From: Candidatus Flavonifractor merdavium
Lineage (GTDB): Bacteria > Bacillota > Clostridia > Oscillospirales > Oscillospiraceae
DNA length: 64,000 nucleotides
Reading direction: 5' to 3'
Assembly (NCBI GenBank): GCA_019119335.1
Contig: DWXF01000042.1
Span: 1 to 64,000 of the forward strand
This document shows, piece after piece, positions 50,725 through 58,205 of the stretch. The notes under the pieces are model-generated. The model had not been told where the DNA came from. It saw nothing but the letters and a program-made list of their open reading frames with translations, and did no database searches. Both the position numbers and the translations under genes were made by a program. How positions within the stretch are numbered: position 1 is the first letter of the stretch; every line of letters starts with the position of its first letter.

Positions 50725-52125
50725 TTACCGGCGCAGAAGATCCCCAAAAATCCGCGTTTCCTGCTCCTGGCGGGACACCGACCGGTCCCGCCGGAGGTAG
50801 AGCCCCGCCCCCAGCGCCGCCAGCAGGGCGGCCAGGGCGTATTCCAGGCCGTTCAGGGCGCCGGGACTCATGGGCAGCAGGATGTTGCCCGCCAGAAAGA
50901 CCGACGCCGCGGCCCCCAGCACCGCAGTCACCCGTCCCCCCGGCATGGACACCGGGCGGCGCAGCTCGGGCCTGCTCCGCCGCAGCGTGAGCACCGCGGC
51001 GTAGGTCATTACCCACATGACGATGGTGGTGAGGGAGGCCACGTTGATGAAGGGGAGAAACAGCAGCTTGCCGGTGAAGGGGGTGACCACCACAAAGGCG
51101 GCGGTAAACCAGATGCACCGGGTTGGGGTGGCGTATCTGGGGTGGAGCTTTGCGAATTTGGGGGGCACCAGGGCGAATTGGGCCAGGCCGTACAGCATCC
51201 GGGCGGAGGAGTAGAGGGTGGAGTTCATCACCCCCACCGCCCCCACAAAGGCGGTGATCAGAAAGAGGGGCCGTACCCAGCTCTGACCGGTGAGGCCCAC
51301 CAGCACGTCGGCAAAGGGGGCGGTGCGGCCGATGGCCTCGGTCCAGGGCATACAGCCCGCCACGGCGGTGGACACCAGACACAGGATGCCGGTGACCAGA
51401 AACAGGCAGGTAATGAGGGCGGCCCCCGCCTTGCGGGCGGCGGGGCCGGTGGCGTCGGCGGCGGCCTTGGACACAGTCTCCCACCCGGCCACCGAGAACA
51501 CCAGCAGGGACAGCAGGGCCGCCGAGCCAGAGAAGTTGAAGTCCAGGCCCCCGTCGGCGGCGTAAACGGCCGGGTCAAAGTGGGCAAAGCAGATGGCAAG
51601 GCCGATGGCGCACATCACCAGCAGCACCACCGTGGCGATTTTGGCTAGGGAGGCGCACACGTTGGCCCCCCGCAGCTGCACCCACAGGATTCCCCCGGCC
51701 AGGGCCAGCTGGAGGACCACATTGGGCAGGGTGACGGCGAATTCCCCCACGTGGTAGAGCACCGCCGTAGTCCCCAGGGCGGGGAACAGCCCGTCCAGCA
51801 GGGACACCGCCGCCAGGTCCACCCAGCAGAATACAATGGTGTTCATCAGAATCCCCGCCCAGCCCACGGCAAAGCCGCCGCCGGGGCCGAAGGCGGCGTA
51901 GGAGTACACCACCTCGCCGCCGGGCAGGGGGAGCATGGGGATAGCCTCCATGTAGGCGAAGGCAAAGGGCAGCTCGATGACAATGCACAGGGCGAAGGCC
52001 ACCGCCAGGTTGAGGGGGCCTCCCGCCGTGTCCAGCCAGGTGCCGGTGAGCAGCAGCCAGCTGGTGCCCAGCATGCACCCCACCCCCATGGCCACCAGGC
52101 CGAAATAGCTGATGCCTTTCCCCAT
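50725..52125 (-). CDS. APC-superfamily amino acid permease
   Basis: The start chosen is ATG 52125 (MGKGISYFGLVAMGVGCMLG), six bases after GGGGG. ATGs at 52152 and 52131 are closer to the promoter and lack spacing. The 466-residue protein has about 12-14 membrane helices and the APC signature of a Gly-rich first helix and the FSVAGWETVSKAAAD region. Substrate unknown. Its -35 box lies in a hairpin loop. Confidence 0.87.
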   Translation of the reverse strand: MGKGISYFGLVAMGVGCMLGTSWLLLTGTWLDTAGGPLNLAVAFALCIVIELPFAFAYMEAIPMLPLPGGEVVYSYAAFGPGGGFAVGWAGILMNTIVFCWVDLAAVSLLDGLFPALGTTAVLYHVGEFAVTLPNVVLQLALAGGILWVQLRGANVCASLAKIATVVLLVMCAIGLAICFAHFDPAVYAADGGLDFNFSGSAALLSLLVFSVAGWETVSKAAADATGPAARKAGAALITCLFLVTGILCLVSTAVAGCMPWTEAIGRTAPFADVLVGLTGQSWVRPLFLITAFVGAVGVMNSTLYSSARMLYGLAQFALVPPKFAKLHPRYATPTRCIWFTAAFVVVTPFTGKLLFLPFINVASLTTIVMWVMTYAAVLTLRRSRPELRRPVSMPGGRVTAVLGAAASVFLAGNILLPMSPGALNGLEYALAALLAALGAGLYLRRDRSVSRQEQETRIFGDLLRR

Positions 52126-52160
52126 GTCCATCCCCCGTTCTCTGTGTTGCATACCTCTAT

Positions 52161-52189
52161 ATTATAATGCCCGCGGCACAAAGCTTCAA
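52161..52189 (-). promoter_or_regulatory. Promoter of the APC permease
   Basis: Minus-strand TTGAAG (52184-52189) and TATAAT (52161-52166) with a 17-base spacer. The -35 lies in the loop of the 52169-52205 hairpin and the spacer is one of its arms. Confidence 0.8.
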
Positions 52190-52205
52190 GCTTTGTGCCG
52201 CGGGC
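52169..52205. terminator. Long hairpin between the permease and the 168-residue membrane gene
   Basis: GC-rich arms of 16 bases (starting GCCCGCGGCAC) enclose TTCAA. No U tract follows on the minus strand. It may end the upstream operon and shape the overlapping permease promoter. Confidence 0.7.
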
Positions 52206-52212
52206 AGGCGGC

Positions 52213-52719
52213 TCAGTAGTTGTACAGAGGGATCAGGAAGGTCCAGGGGGCGGTGACCACGGCCATGGTGAGAGCCACGATGTGCCGCTGCCGGGCGTCC
52301 AGCAGGGTACAGGACTTCATGGCCCGCTTGTCAAAGAAGTAGATGCATACCCCGGCGATGGCCACCCCCGTCAGGGTGTACAGGAAGCCGGGCAGGGTGC
52401 GGAAGGGGTTGAGGAAGGCCTGGGAGATGATACTGTCTATCCAGGAACCCACGGGTTCCGGCAGCAGGGAGAGATACCAGCAGCCGAAGAGAAACAGCGC
52501 CCCGATGAAATCGGCCAGAAACCCCAGCAGCCAGAACTTCCACCACAGCTTTTTCAGCACCGCCTTTTTCTCGGTGTGCTTCAGGGCGGCCAGGGTGAGC
52601 AGCAGCACCGCGCAGTCGATGAGCAGATTCCCCGGCAGGGTAATGAGCCACACCTGGGGGAAGAAATACAGAATCCAGATAGGCAGCAGCACGTTGTACA
52701 GCTTGACATCCCGTTTCAC
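52213..52719 (-). CDS. Membrane protein of the LytTR operon
   Basis: A GTG at 52719 after AAAGGAG overlaps the previous stop in GTGA. The 168-residue product has four or five membrane helices (for example LYNVLLPIWILYFFPQVWLITL and FWLLGFLADFIGALFLFGCWYL). No family is recognised. It is the last gene of the LytTR-DUF3021 unit and is probably translationally coupled. Confidence 0.75.
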   Translation of the reverse strand: MKRDVKLYNVLLPIWILYFFPQVWLITLPGNLLIDCAVLLLTLAALKHTEKKAVLKKLWWKFWLLGFLADFIGALFLFGCWYLSLLPEPVGSWIDSIISQAFLNPFRTLPGFLYTLTGVAIAGVCIYFFDKRAMKSCTLLDARQRHIVALTMAVVTAPWTFLIPLYNY

Positions 52720-52994
52720 GGCAATCGCTCCTTTCCACGGCAGAGCCGCCATCCTGTCAGCCACCCCAGAAGGATGGCTCCGCCCACGGCGGCTAAGTAC
52801 AGCACACCCAGCTCCCAAAACAGATTTTTCATTAAATACCCATTCCCGGCAACGATCAGAGGGATGGACAGAAGGCTCAAGGGGAGCAGACGGAGAAGCC
52901 GGCACCGCCGGGTCAGCCGGGTAAGGGCCATCGCCCCCAGCAGACCACCCAGAATGGGGGAGCCTCCCATCATCAGCAGATACAGTCTGTCCAT
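52716..52994 (-). CDS. Small membrane protein of the LytTR operon
   Basis: The 92-residue product has three hydrophobic segments (GGSPILGGLLGAMAL, LLPLSLLSIPLIVAGNGY and LGVLYLAAVGGAILLGW). It starts right after the stop of the DUF3021-type gene and overlaps the next gene by four bases. Function unknown. Confidence 0.72.
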   Translation of the reverse strand: MDRLYLLMMGGSPILGGLLGAMALTRLTRRCRLLRLLPLSLLSIPLIVAGNGYLMKNLFWELGVLYLAAVGGAILLGWLTGWRLCRGKERLP

Positions 52995-53831
52995 TCAATT
53001 CTCCTTCTTCTTTCGGGGATTGGCTCCCGCCGCCACCCCCAGCAGGGCAGAGCCAACGGCGATGGCGCAGAAAAGGACCAGTACGGAGTAGTTGTAGAGC
53101 AGAAAAACAGCGGCCAGCATTCCCACCCCGCACACCACCGGGTAGAGGGGACAAAACCCGTGCCGCTTGCCCAGCCGCATGCCGGAGGCCAGACAGCCCA
53201 CAGGCAGCAGCAGCTGGGCATAGATTGCGCCGCTGAGCAAAGGCATGCCGTTGCCCTCCAGCTGCCGGAGCAGCCAGGGCAGACCCAGGCACAGGGCCAG
53301 AGCCAGGGGGACGTAGGGCAGGGTCTCCTTCCACTTCAGCGGGGAGGAGCCAGGATCAAGGCCCAACTTTTCCCGGATGGCGGCCACCTCGGCGTACCAG
53401 CCCGCCCACCGCACCAGCCAGATGAGCAGGTAGACCGCCGCCAGCAGCGCCAGATACACCACCAGAGGGACCACCTTTCCCCAGTTCCAGCCGCACAGGC
53501 ACACCAACAAAGTGAGGGCCCCGGCGGTGGCGGCGAAGTGGGCCAGGGAGCGGCGAACCAGCGTGGCTCCGTCGTCGGCAAAGGGGAGGGTGGACACCCC
53601 CACCACCGCCCCCATCAGAAAGTACAGCCCCAGCTGCACCGCCAGGGCGGCGGGGCCCGCCAGCTGCTCCAGCTCAGCGCTCACCAGCCGGAAGAGGGTG
53701 TGGGTCCCCGTGGCGATGAGCCCGCCGCTCACCAGGTCGTTGAACAGCCCGCCCACCGGGACCAGTACGGCCACGCCGATGAGCCCGCCGATGAGGATAC
53801 GGACCAGCCACTGTTTTTGTCTGTCCGTCAC
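52995..53831 (-). CDS. DUF3021-like membrane protein with C-terminal extension
   Basis: The 278-residue protein has four helices in the first 140 residues (ILIGGLIGVAVLVPVGGLFNDL onward), the DUF3021 plan, and four more helices after a soluble loop (EVAAIREKLGLDPGSSPLKWKETLPY). DUF3021 proteins usually form a two-gene unit with a LytTR regulator, as here, and are thought to restrain the regulator. The extra half is unusual for the family. Confidence 0.75.
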   Translation of the reverse strand: MTDRQKQWLVRILIGGLIGVAVLVPVGGLFNDLVSGGLIATGTHTLFRLVSAELEQLAGPAALAVQLGLYFLMGAVVGVSTLPFADDGATLVRRSLAHFAATAGALTLLVCLCGWNWGKVVPLVVYLALLAAVYLLIWLVRWAGWYAEVAAIREKLGLDPGSSPLKWKETLPYVPLALALCLGLPWLLRQLEGNGMPLLSGAIYAQLLLPVGCLASGMRLGKRHGFCPLYPVVCGVGMLAAVFLLYNYSVLVLFCAIAVGSALLGVAAGANPRKKKEN

Positions 53832-53847
53832 GGGATTTCCCCCCCTT

Positions 53848-54282
53848 TCAAAGCCCCAGGGCCTCCTTGATCTTCTTCACGTACCGCCGGGAGACGTAGC
53901 ACACCGTGTCCTCCGCCAGGGTCATGCGGATGGTGCCGGTGAGGGACAGGTCCAGGGCGGTGACCTTCTCCAGATTCACCAGCTCGGAGTGGGAGATGCG
54001 TACAAAGGTGTGCCGGTCCAGCTTGCTCTCCAGCTCATACAGACGCTCCTTCAGGTCGTACACCCCCTGGGTGGTCTGGACCTTTACCCCCTTCTCCTCC
54101 CCGTAGCAGCGTAAAATTTCCGCCGCCGGCAGAGGAACGGCCACGTCCCCCCGCCAGCCGGTGAGCGCCCCGCCGCCCTGGAGCCGGACGGCCAGGGCCT
54201 TGACCTGGTCGGTGAGGGCGGGGGCGGTGATGGTCACCGAGATTTCCCCACAGCCCGGCTCAATGTGGATATCTACCTTCAT
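53848..54282 (-). CDS. LytTR-family DNA-binding regulator
   Basis: ATG 54282 follows GAAAGGAGGGG. The 144-residue protein has a short N-terminal region and a LytTR domain (about 45-144) with GVKVQTTQGVYDLKERLYELESKL, TFVRISHSELVNLEKVTALDLS and YVSRRYVKKIKEALG. It lacks a receiver domain, so control should come from the membrane partner encoded next. It heads the four-gene operon. Confidence 0.9.
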   Translation of the reverse strand: MKVDIHIEPGCGEISVTITAPALTDQVKALAVRLQGGGALTGWRGDVAVPLPAAEILRCYGEEKGVKVQTTQGVYDLKERLYELESKLDRHTFVRISHSELVNLEKVTALDLSLTGTIRMTLAEDTVCYVSRRYVKKIKEALGL

Positions 54283-54315
54283 GCCGCCCCCTCCTTTCAC
54301 CCCCAATATAGCGAA

Positions 54316-54356
54316 AAAGAGGCCGTCTGTCCACGATTTTCGGACAGACGGCCCCT
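54316..54356 (-). terminator. Terminator after the XRE gene
   Basis: Twelve-base arms GGCCGTCTGTCC and GGACAGACGGCC (54321-54332, 54342-54353). On the minus strand a TCTTTTT tract follows. Confidence 0.82.
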
Positions 54357-54378
54357 TTGGGTGGATAACCGGTCACGC

Positions 54379-54579
54379 TTATTCCTCCCGGAAGGTAAAA
54401 ACCTCCTCCACGGTGCGGCCGAACACATGGGCGATGTCCATGGCCAGCTTGAGGGAGGGGTTGTACAGTCCCTTTTCCAGCCTGCCGATGGTCTCCCGCC
54501 GCACCCCCACCAACTCGGCCAGCTGGCTCTGGTCCATCCCCCGCTCCTGCCGGAGGGCGCGGATCTTCGTCTCCAGCAT
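54379..54579 (-). CDS. Small XRE-family regulator (YozG/Cro-type)
   Basis: The 66-residue product starts at ATG 54579, eight bases after AGAGGTGG and overlapping the previous stop in TGATG. It is a bare HTH_3 domain: IRALRQERGMDQSQLAELVGVRRETIGRLEKGLYNPSLKLAMDIAHVFG. It is encoded with a membrane protein and is the best candidate to bind the TGTGA-N8-TCACA palindromes before the pair. Confidence 0.92.
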   Translation of the reverse strand: MLETKIRALRQERGMDQSQLAELVGVRRETIGRLEKGLYNPSLKLAMDIAHVFGRTVEEVFTFREE

Positions 54580-54986
54580 CAGCTCGACCACCTCTCATAG
54601 GCCAGAAAGAGCAGATCCTTTGCCAGACACACGGAGGAAAAAATCATCAGCAGCTCGCCCTTGCCGATCAGGACGGTGCGCCCATCCTTGAGCAGGAAAA
54701 GCCCCGCCCCCATGGCCAGGAAAAAGAGGGTAAACAGGGCGGCGTTGGTGCGCCGCTCATTTTCGGCGGAGCGCTCATCCCCCTTCTCGGTGAACAGGCC
54801 CAGGGTGGTGCAGACAACCACCACACCGGCCGCCCCCAGCACCACGGCAACGGCTATCCGGACGGGAAAGGGCAGACCCCGGACAGGGAAGAAACGGGCG
54901 CACAGGCCGGCGGCCAGGATCAGCGCCCAGCACAGAGCGCCCAGCTGCCGGTTGCGGGTGAGGGAAATACGCTTGGACAGACACAT
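54579..54986 (-). CDS. DUF2178/DUF3796-like membrane protein paired with an XRE regulator
   Basis: The 135-residue product has four helices (LGALCWALILAAGLCARFFPV, VRIAVAVVLGAAGVVVVCTTLGLF, LFTLFFLAMGAGLFLL and LLMIFSSVCLAKDLLFL). A small membrane protein coupled to a Cro-like regulator is common in Firmicutes. The family assignment is tentative. The promoter and two operators lie just upstream. Confidence 0.75.
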   Translation of the reverse strand: MCLSKRISLTRNRQLGALCWALILAAGLCARFFPVRGLPFPVRIAVAVVLGAAGVVVVCTTLGLFTEKGDERSAENERRTNAALFTLFFLAMGAGLFLLKDGRTVLIGKGELLMIFSSVCLAKDLLFLAYERWSS

Positions 54987-55022
54987 ATGACACAGCTCCT
55001 TTTGTGATATATTTGTATCTTA

Positions 55023-55058
55023 TGTGAGAAATGTATCACAACAGGAGCCGGGTGTCAA
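55023..55058 (-). promoter_or_regulatory. Promoter and operator 1 of the membrane protein/XRE pair
   Basis: Minus-strand TTGACA (55053-55058) and TACATT (55030-55035), spacer 17. The 18-bp palindrome TGTGAGAAATGTATCACA (55023-55040) covers the -10. Confidence 0.85.
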
Positions 55059-55064
55059 GAGAAA

Positions 55065-55082
55065 TGTGAGAGATTTATCACA
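55065..55082. promoter_or_regulatory. Operator 2 of the membrane protein/XRE pair
   Basis: TGTGAGAGATTTATCACA has the same TGTGA-N8-TCACA layout as operator 1, centred 42 bp (four helical turns) upstream. It abuts the stop of the lipoprotein gene. Confidence 0.83.
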
Positions 55083-55844
55083 TCATGAAATGGCCTCATA
55101 GCCTATGGTGTAGCTCCAGCTGCCGTCCTTCCCCATTTTGGCGGTGCAGTCGCTGAAGGTATACGCCCCCAGGCCGGAGGCCCACTTGTCCGCCCGGAAG
55201 GTGCCGTCGGCGGAGCCGGACAGGGTGAACAGACAGCCATTGCCGTTCCAGATCAGGTTTTCCCCGTCGATATAGCCCGCCTCCACCAGCTCCTCCCAGG
55301 TGCCGGTTATGGGCATCAGGCCATGGGCATTGCCAAAGGCCCAGGTCACGGCGGCCTTTTCGCTCTCACTCAGGTCGGTGAGGCCGGAGAAATCCACCGC
55401 CAGCTCCTCCAGATTGGTGTTCAGGCCGGGGTCCACCTCCCACAGGTCGGAGAGTACCTGGAGGTAGAGCCCGCAGCGGTCGTCCCGCTCCGTCTCGGTG
55501 TGCTCCACCGCTGTGACGTTGGAAAATTGGCAGGGGAAGGACTCCATCACCGCCTCGTAATAGACGTTGATCAGCTCTCCGTTTTCCACCGGACGGTCCA
55601 GCGGTATGCCCTCGGTATTCAGGACGTAGACCTCGCCGGAGGTGCCGTCGTTGGCCGCCAGCACCAGCTCCCCGGTCTCCGCGCCCGCCACCACCCGGAA
55701 GGTGGCAAACCAGGGGGCCCCGTCCACCAGGACTGCGGACGTGTCCGTCGGGCTCTCCGACGGCAGGGCAGCGCCGTCCGCCGGGCCGCACCCGGCCAGC
55801 AGGGCAAGACAAAGGGCGAGGAGCGGCAATACGGTTTTTTTCAT
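55083..55844 (-). CDS. Lipoprotein of unknown function
   Basis: The 253-residue precursor has a signal peptide with lipobox LLAGC (Cys 19). After a Ser/Thr-rich linker come a small beta domain (APWFATFRVVAGAETGELVLAAND) and a domain with several acidic and aromatic residues. The first resembles DUF3221-like lipoproteins, but this is weak. ATG 55844 follows AAGGAGGG. Confidence 0.75.
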   Translation of the reverse strand: MKKTVLPLLALCLALLAGCGPADGAALPSESPTDTSAVLVDGAPWFATFRVVAGAETGELVLAANDGTSGEVYVLNTEGIPLDRPVENGELINVYYEAVMESFPCQFSNVTAVEHTETERDDRCGLYLQVLSDLWEVDPGLNTNLEELAVDFSGLTDLSESEKAAVTWAFGNAHGLMPITGTWEELVEAGYIDGENLIWNGNGCLFTLSGSADGTFRADKWASGLGAYTFSDCTAKMGKDGSWSYTIGYEAIS

Positions 55845-55905
55845 GGTCAGTCCCTCCTTTTTTCTTTTTTGGACGAAATCGTTTCTAGAAAGTTCCCAAA
55901 GGGGG

Positions 55906-55934
55906 TTGACAAGACTGTGTGATAAGCATATGAT
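55906..55934 (+). promoter_or_regulatory. Promoter of psuK-psuG
   Basis: TTGACA (55906-55911) and TATGAT (55929-55934), spacer 17, 33 bp before the psuK start. A TTTCTAGAAA palindrome lies at 55882-55891. Confidence 0.83.
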
Positions 55935-55967
55935 TAGTACATAGATAAATGTTTAGGAGGTGGCGCC

Positions 55968-57050
55968 ATGACCCAGCGGGAACGGCAGATCCTCAAGTGG
56001 ATTGAGGAAAATCCGCTGATCTCCCAGCAGGAGTTGGCGGACAAGGCGGGGATCACCCGCTCTTCGGCGGCGGTCCATATCTCCAACCTGATGAAGCAGG
56101 GCCACATCGCCGGGAAGGGATATATCGTCCGCACCGCCCCTTACGCGGTGGTGGTGGGGGGCGTAAATATGGACATCGGGGGCCGGTCCCACAAGGCCCT
56201 GGTACCCGCCGACTCCAACCCCGGCCAGGTCCGCATGAGTCTGGGGGGCGTGGGGCGGAACATCGCCCACAACCTGGCCCTGCTGGGGGTGGACGTGCGC
56301 CTGCTCACCGCCTTCGGGGACGATCTGAACGCCCAGCGCATCGCCGCCAGCTGCGGAGAGCTGGGCATCGACATCAGCCAGTGTCTGACGGTGCCGGGGG
56401 CGGCCACCTCCACCTATCTGTTCATCGCCGACGAGCAGGGGGACATGGCTCTGGCCGTCAGCGACATGGAAATCTACGACCATGTGACGCCTGCCTTTCT
56501 TTCAGGCCGGGCCCGGCTGCTGCAGAACGCCCAGGTGATCGTGGTGGATACCAATATCCCGCCGGAGTCCATTGCCTGGCTGGCGGAGAATGTGAAGCTG
56601 CCCATTTTTGCCGATCCGGTGTCCACCGCCAAGGCGGAGAAGCTGCGGCCGGTGCTGGGAAGGCTCCACACCCTCAAGCCCAACCGGCTGGAGGCAGAGC
56701 TGTTGTCCGGCGTGTCCATCACCGATCAGGAAAGCCTGGACCGGGCGGTGGATACCCTGCTGGACACCGGCCTGCGGCGGGTGTTCGTCAGCCTGGGGGG
56801 CGACGGGGTGTATGCCGCCGACCACCAGCAGCGGCTCCACCTGCCCTGCTGTCCGGGCAAGATGGTGAACACCACCGGCTGCGGGGACGCCGCCATGGCG
56901 GCCATCACCTGGGCCTACCTGGAGGGCACCGGCCTGGAGGGCACCGCCCGGGCGGCCATGGCCGCCGGGGCCATCGCCATGGAGAGCGGCGAGACCATTA
57001 ACCCTGATATGAGCGCCCGAAACCTGAAAGCCCGGGCGGAACAACTGTGA
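55968..57050 (+). CDS. psuK: Pseudouridine kinase with N-terminal HTH
   Basis: The 360-residue protein has an N-terminal winged HTH (REREILKW-like start, LISQQELADKAGITRSSAAVHISNL), then a PfkB sugar-kinase domain with GGVNMDIGG, LGGVGRNIAHNLALLG and the catalytic NTTGCGDAAMAA. It phosphorylates pseudouridine ahead of PsuG. The HTH suggests autoregulation. It overlaps psuG's upstream start codons but the true psuG start is 23 bp after its stop. Confidence 0.93.
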   Translation: MTQRERQILKWIEENPLISQQELADKAGITRSSAAVHISNLMKQGHIAGKGYIVRTAPYAVVVGGVNMDIGGRSHKALVPADSNPGQVRMSLGGVGRNIAHNLALLGVDVRLLTAFGDDLNAQRIAASCGELGIDISQCLTVPGAATSTYLFIADEQGDMALAVSDMEIYDHVTPAFLSGRARLLQNAQVIVVDTNIPPESIAWLAENVKLPIFADPVSTAKAEKLRPVLGRLHTLKPNRLEAELLSGVSITDQESLDRAVDTLLDTGLRRVFVSLGGDGVYAADHQQRLHLPCCPGKMVNTTGCGDAAMAAITWAYLEGTGLEGTARAAMAAGAIAMESGETINPDMSARNLKARAEQL

Positions 57051-57073
57051 TCATGATTATGGAGGGAATCAAG

Positions 57074-57997
57074 ATGAATCTGAATCAGTATCTGGACGTA
57101 GCCCCCGAAGTAGCCGCCGCCGTAGCCGAAGGCAAGCCCGTGGTGGCCCTGGAGTCCACCATCATCTCCCACGGCATGCCCTATCCCCAGAACGTGGAGA
57201 CCGCCCTGAAGGTGGAGCAGATCATCCGGGACTGCGGCGCGGTGCCCGCCACCATCGCCATCCTGGGGGGCCGTCTGAAGGCCGGCCTGTCCCATGAGGA
57301 GATCGAGTATCTGGGCAAAAAGGGTCAGGACGTGACCAAGGCCAGCCGCCGGGACCTGGCGGTGCTGGTGGCCCGGAAGGCCGACGGGGCCACTACCGTT
57401 ACCACCACCATGATGATCGCCCACATGGCGGGCATCCAGATCTTCGCCACCGGCGGCATCGGCGGCGTCCACCGGGGGGCTGAGACCACCATGGACATCT
57501 CCGCCGACCTGGAGGAGCTGGCCTCCACCCCGGTGATGGTGGTGTGCGCCGGGGCCAAGTCCATCCTGGACCTGGGCCTGACCCTGGAGTACCTGGAGAC
57601 CCACGGCGTACCCGTGCTGGGCTACGGCACCAAGGAACTGCCCGCCTTCTACACCCGCAAGAGCGGCTTTGAGGTGGACTACCGCATGGATACCCCCGAG
57701 GAGCTGGCGGAGGCCTTCCACGTGTCCCGTCAGCTGGGGCTCAAGGGCGGCATGCTGGTGACCAACCCCATTCCCGAGGAGTTCGCCATGGACCACGACG
57801 TGATCAACCGCGCCATTGACGAGGCCGTGGCCCAGGCCAACGCCCAGGGCATCCACGGCAAGGCCACCACCCCCTTCCTGCTGGCCAAGGTGAAGGAGCT
57901 CACCGGCGGAGACAGCCTGGACTCCAACATCCAGCTGGTGTTCAACAACGCCCGCCTGGCCGCCCGGACCGCCGCCGCCCTGTGCAAGCTGGGCTGA
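57074..57997 (+). CDS. psuG: Pseudouridine-5'-phosphate glycosidase PsuG
   Basis: ATG 57074 lies seven bases after GGAGGG. The 307-residue enzyme has VALESTIISHGMPYPQN, catalytic Lys regions in GGRLKAGLSHEEI and ATGGIGGVHRGAETTMDISADL, and VCAGAKSILDL. It splits pseudouridine 5'-phosphate into uracil and ribose 5-phosphate. With psuK it gives a complete RNA-nucleoside salvage unit. Confidence 0.96.
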   Translation: MNLNQYLDVAPEVAAAVAEGKPVVALESTIISHGMPYPQNVETALKVEQIIRDCGAVPATIAILGGRLKAGLSHEEIEYLGKKGQDVTKASRRDLAVLVARKADGATTVTTTMMIAHMAGIQIFATGGIGGVHRGAETTMDISADLEELASTPVMVVCAGAKSILDLGLTLEYLETHGVPVLGYGTKELPAFYTRKSGFEVDYRMDTPEELAEAFHVSRQLGLKGGMLVTNPIPEEFAMDHDVINRAIDEAVAQANAQGIHGKATTPFLLAKVKELTGGDSLDSNIQLVFNNARLAARTAAALCKLG

Positions 57998-58009
57998 GAC
58001 AGATCGACT

Positions 58010-58044
58010 TTTTTCCCCCGTGGGACATGTCCCACGGGGGTTTT
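58010..58044. terminator. Terminator after psuG
   Basis: The perfect 26-bp palindrome 58015-58040 (CCCCCGTGGGACA and its complement) is flanked by T runs on both sides. Confidence 0.9.
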
Positions 58045-58095
58045 GCCATATTTACGTAACAATATTTCTTTTTCTTTACATTCGACCGGATGCCA

Positions 58096-58124
58096 TTGCA
58101 TCCCTCAGATTCCAACCTTATAAT
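58096..58124 (+). promoter_or_regulatory. Promoter of the SLH/5'-nucleotidase-like gene
   Basis: TTGCAT (58096-58101) and TATAAT (58119-58124), spacer 17. Confidence 0.8.
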
Positions 58125-58205
58125 GAAACTGTCAAAAAATACGCGGCCCATGCCGGGATTCCGGCGGGGAAGCGCAACCTTTTATGTGGAAAAGAGGCGA
58201 TTGCT

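Noticed and set aside
52720..53334. N-terminal extension of the 52213 frame up to 53334
   Set aside because: The extension is out-of-frame translation of two real membrane genes; a GTG with a good ribosome site at 52719 is the proper start.
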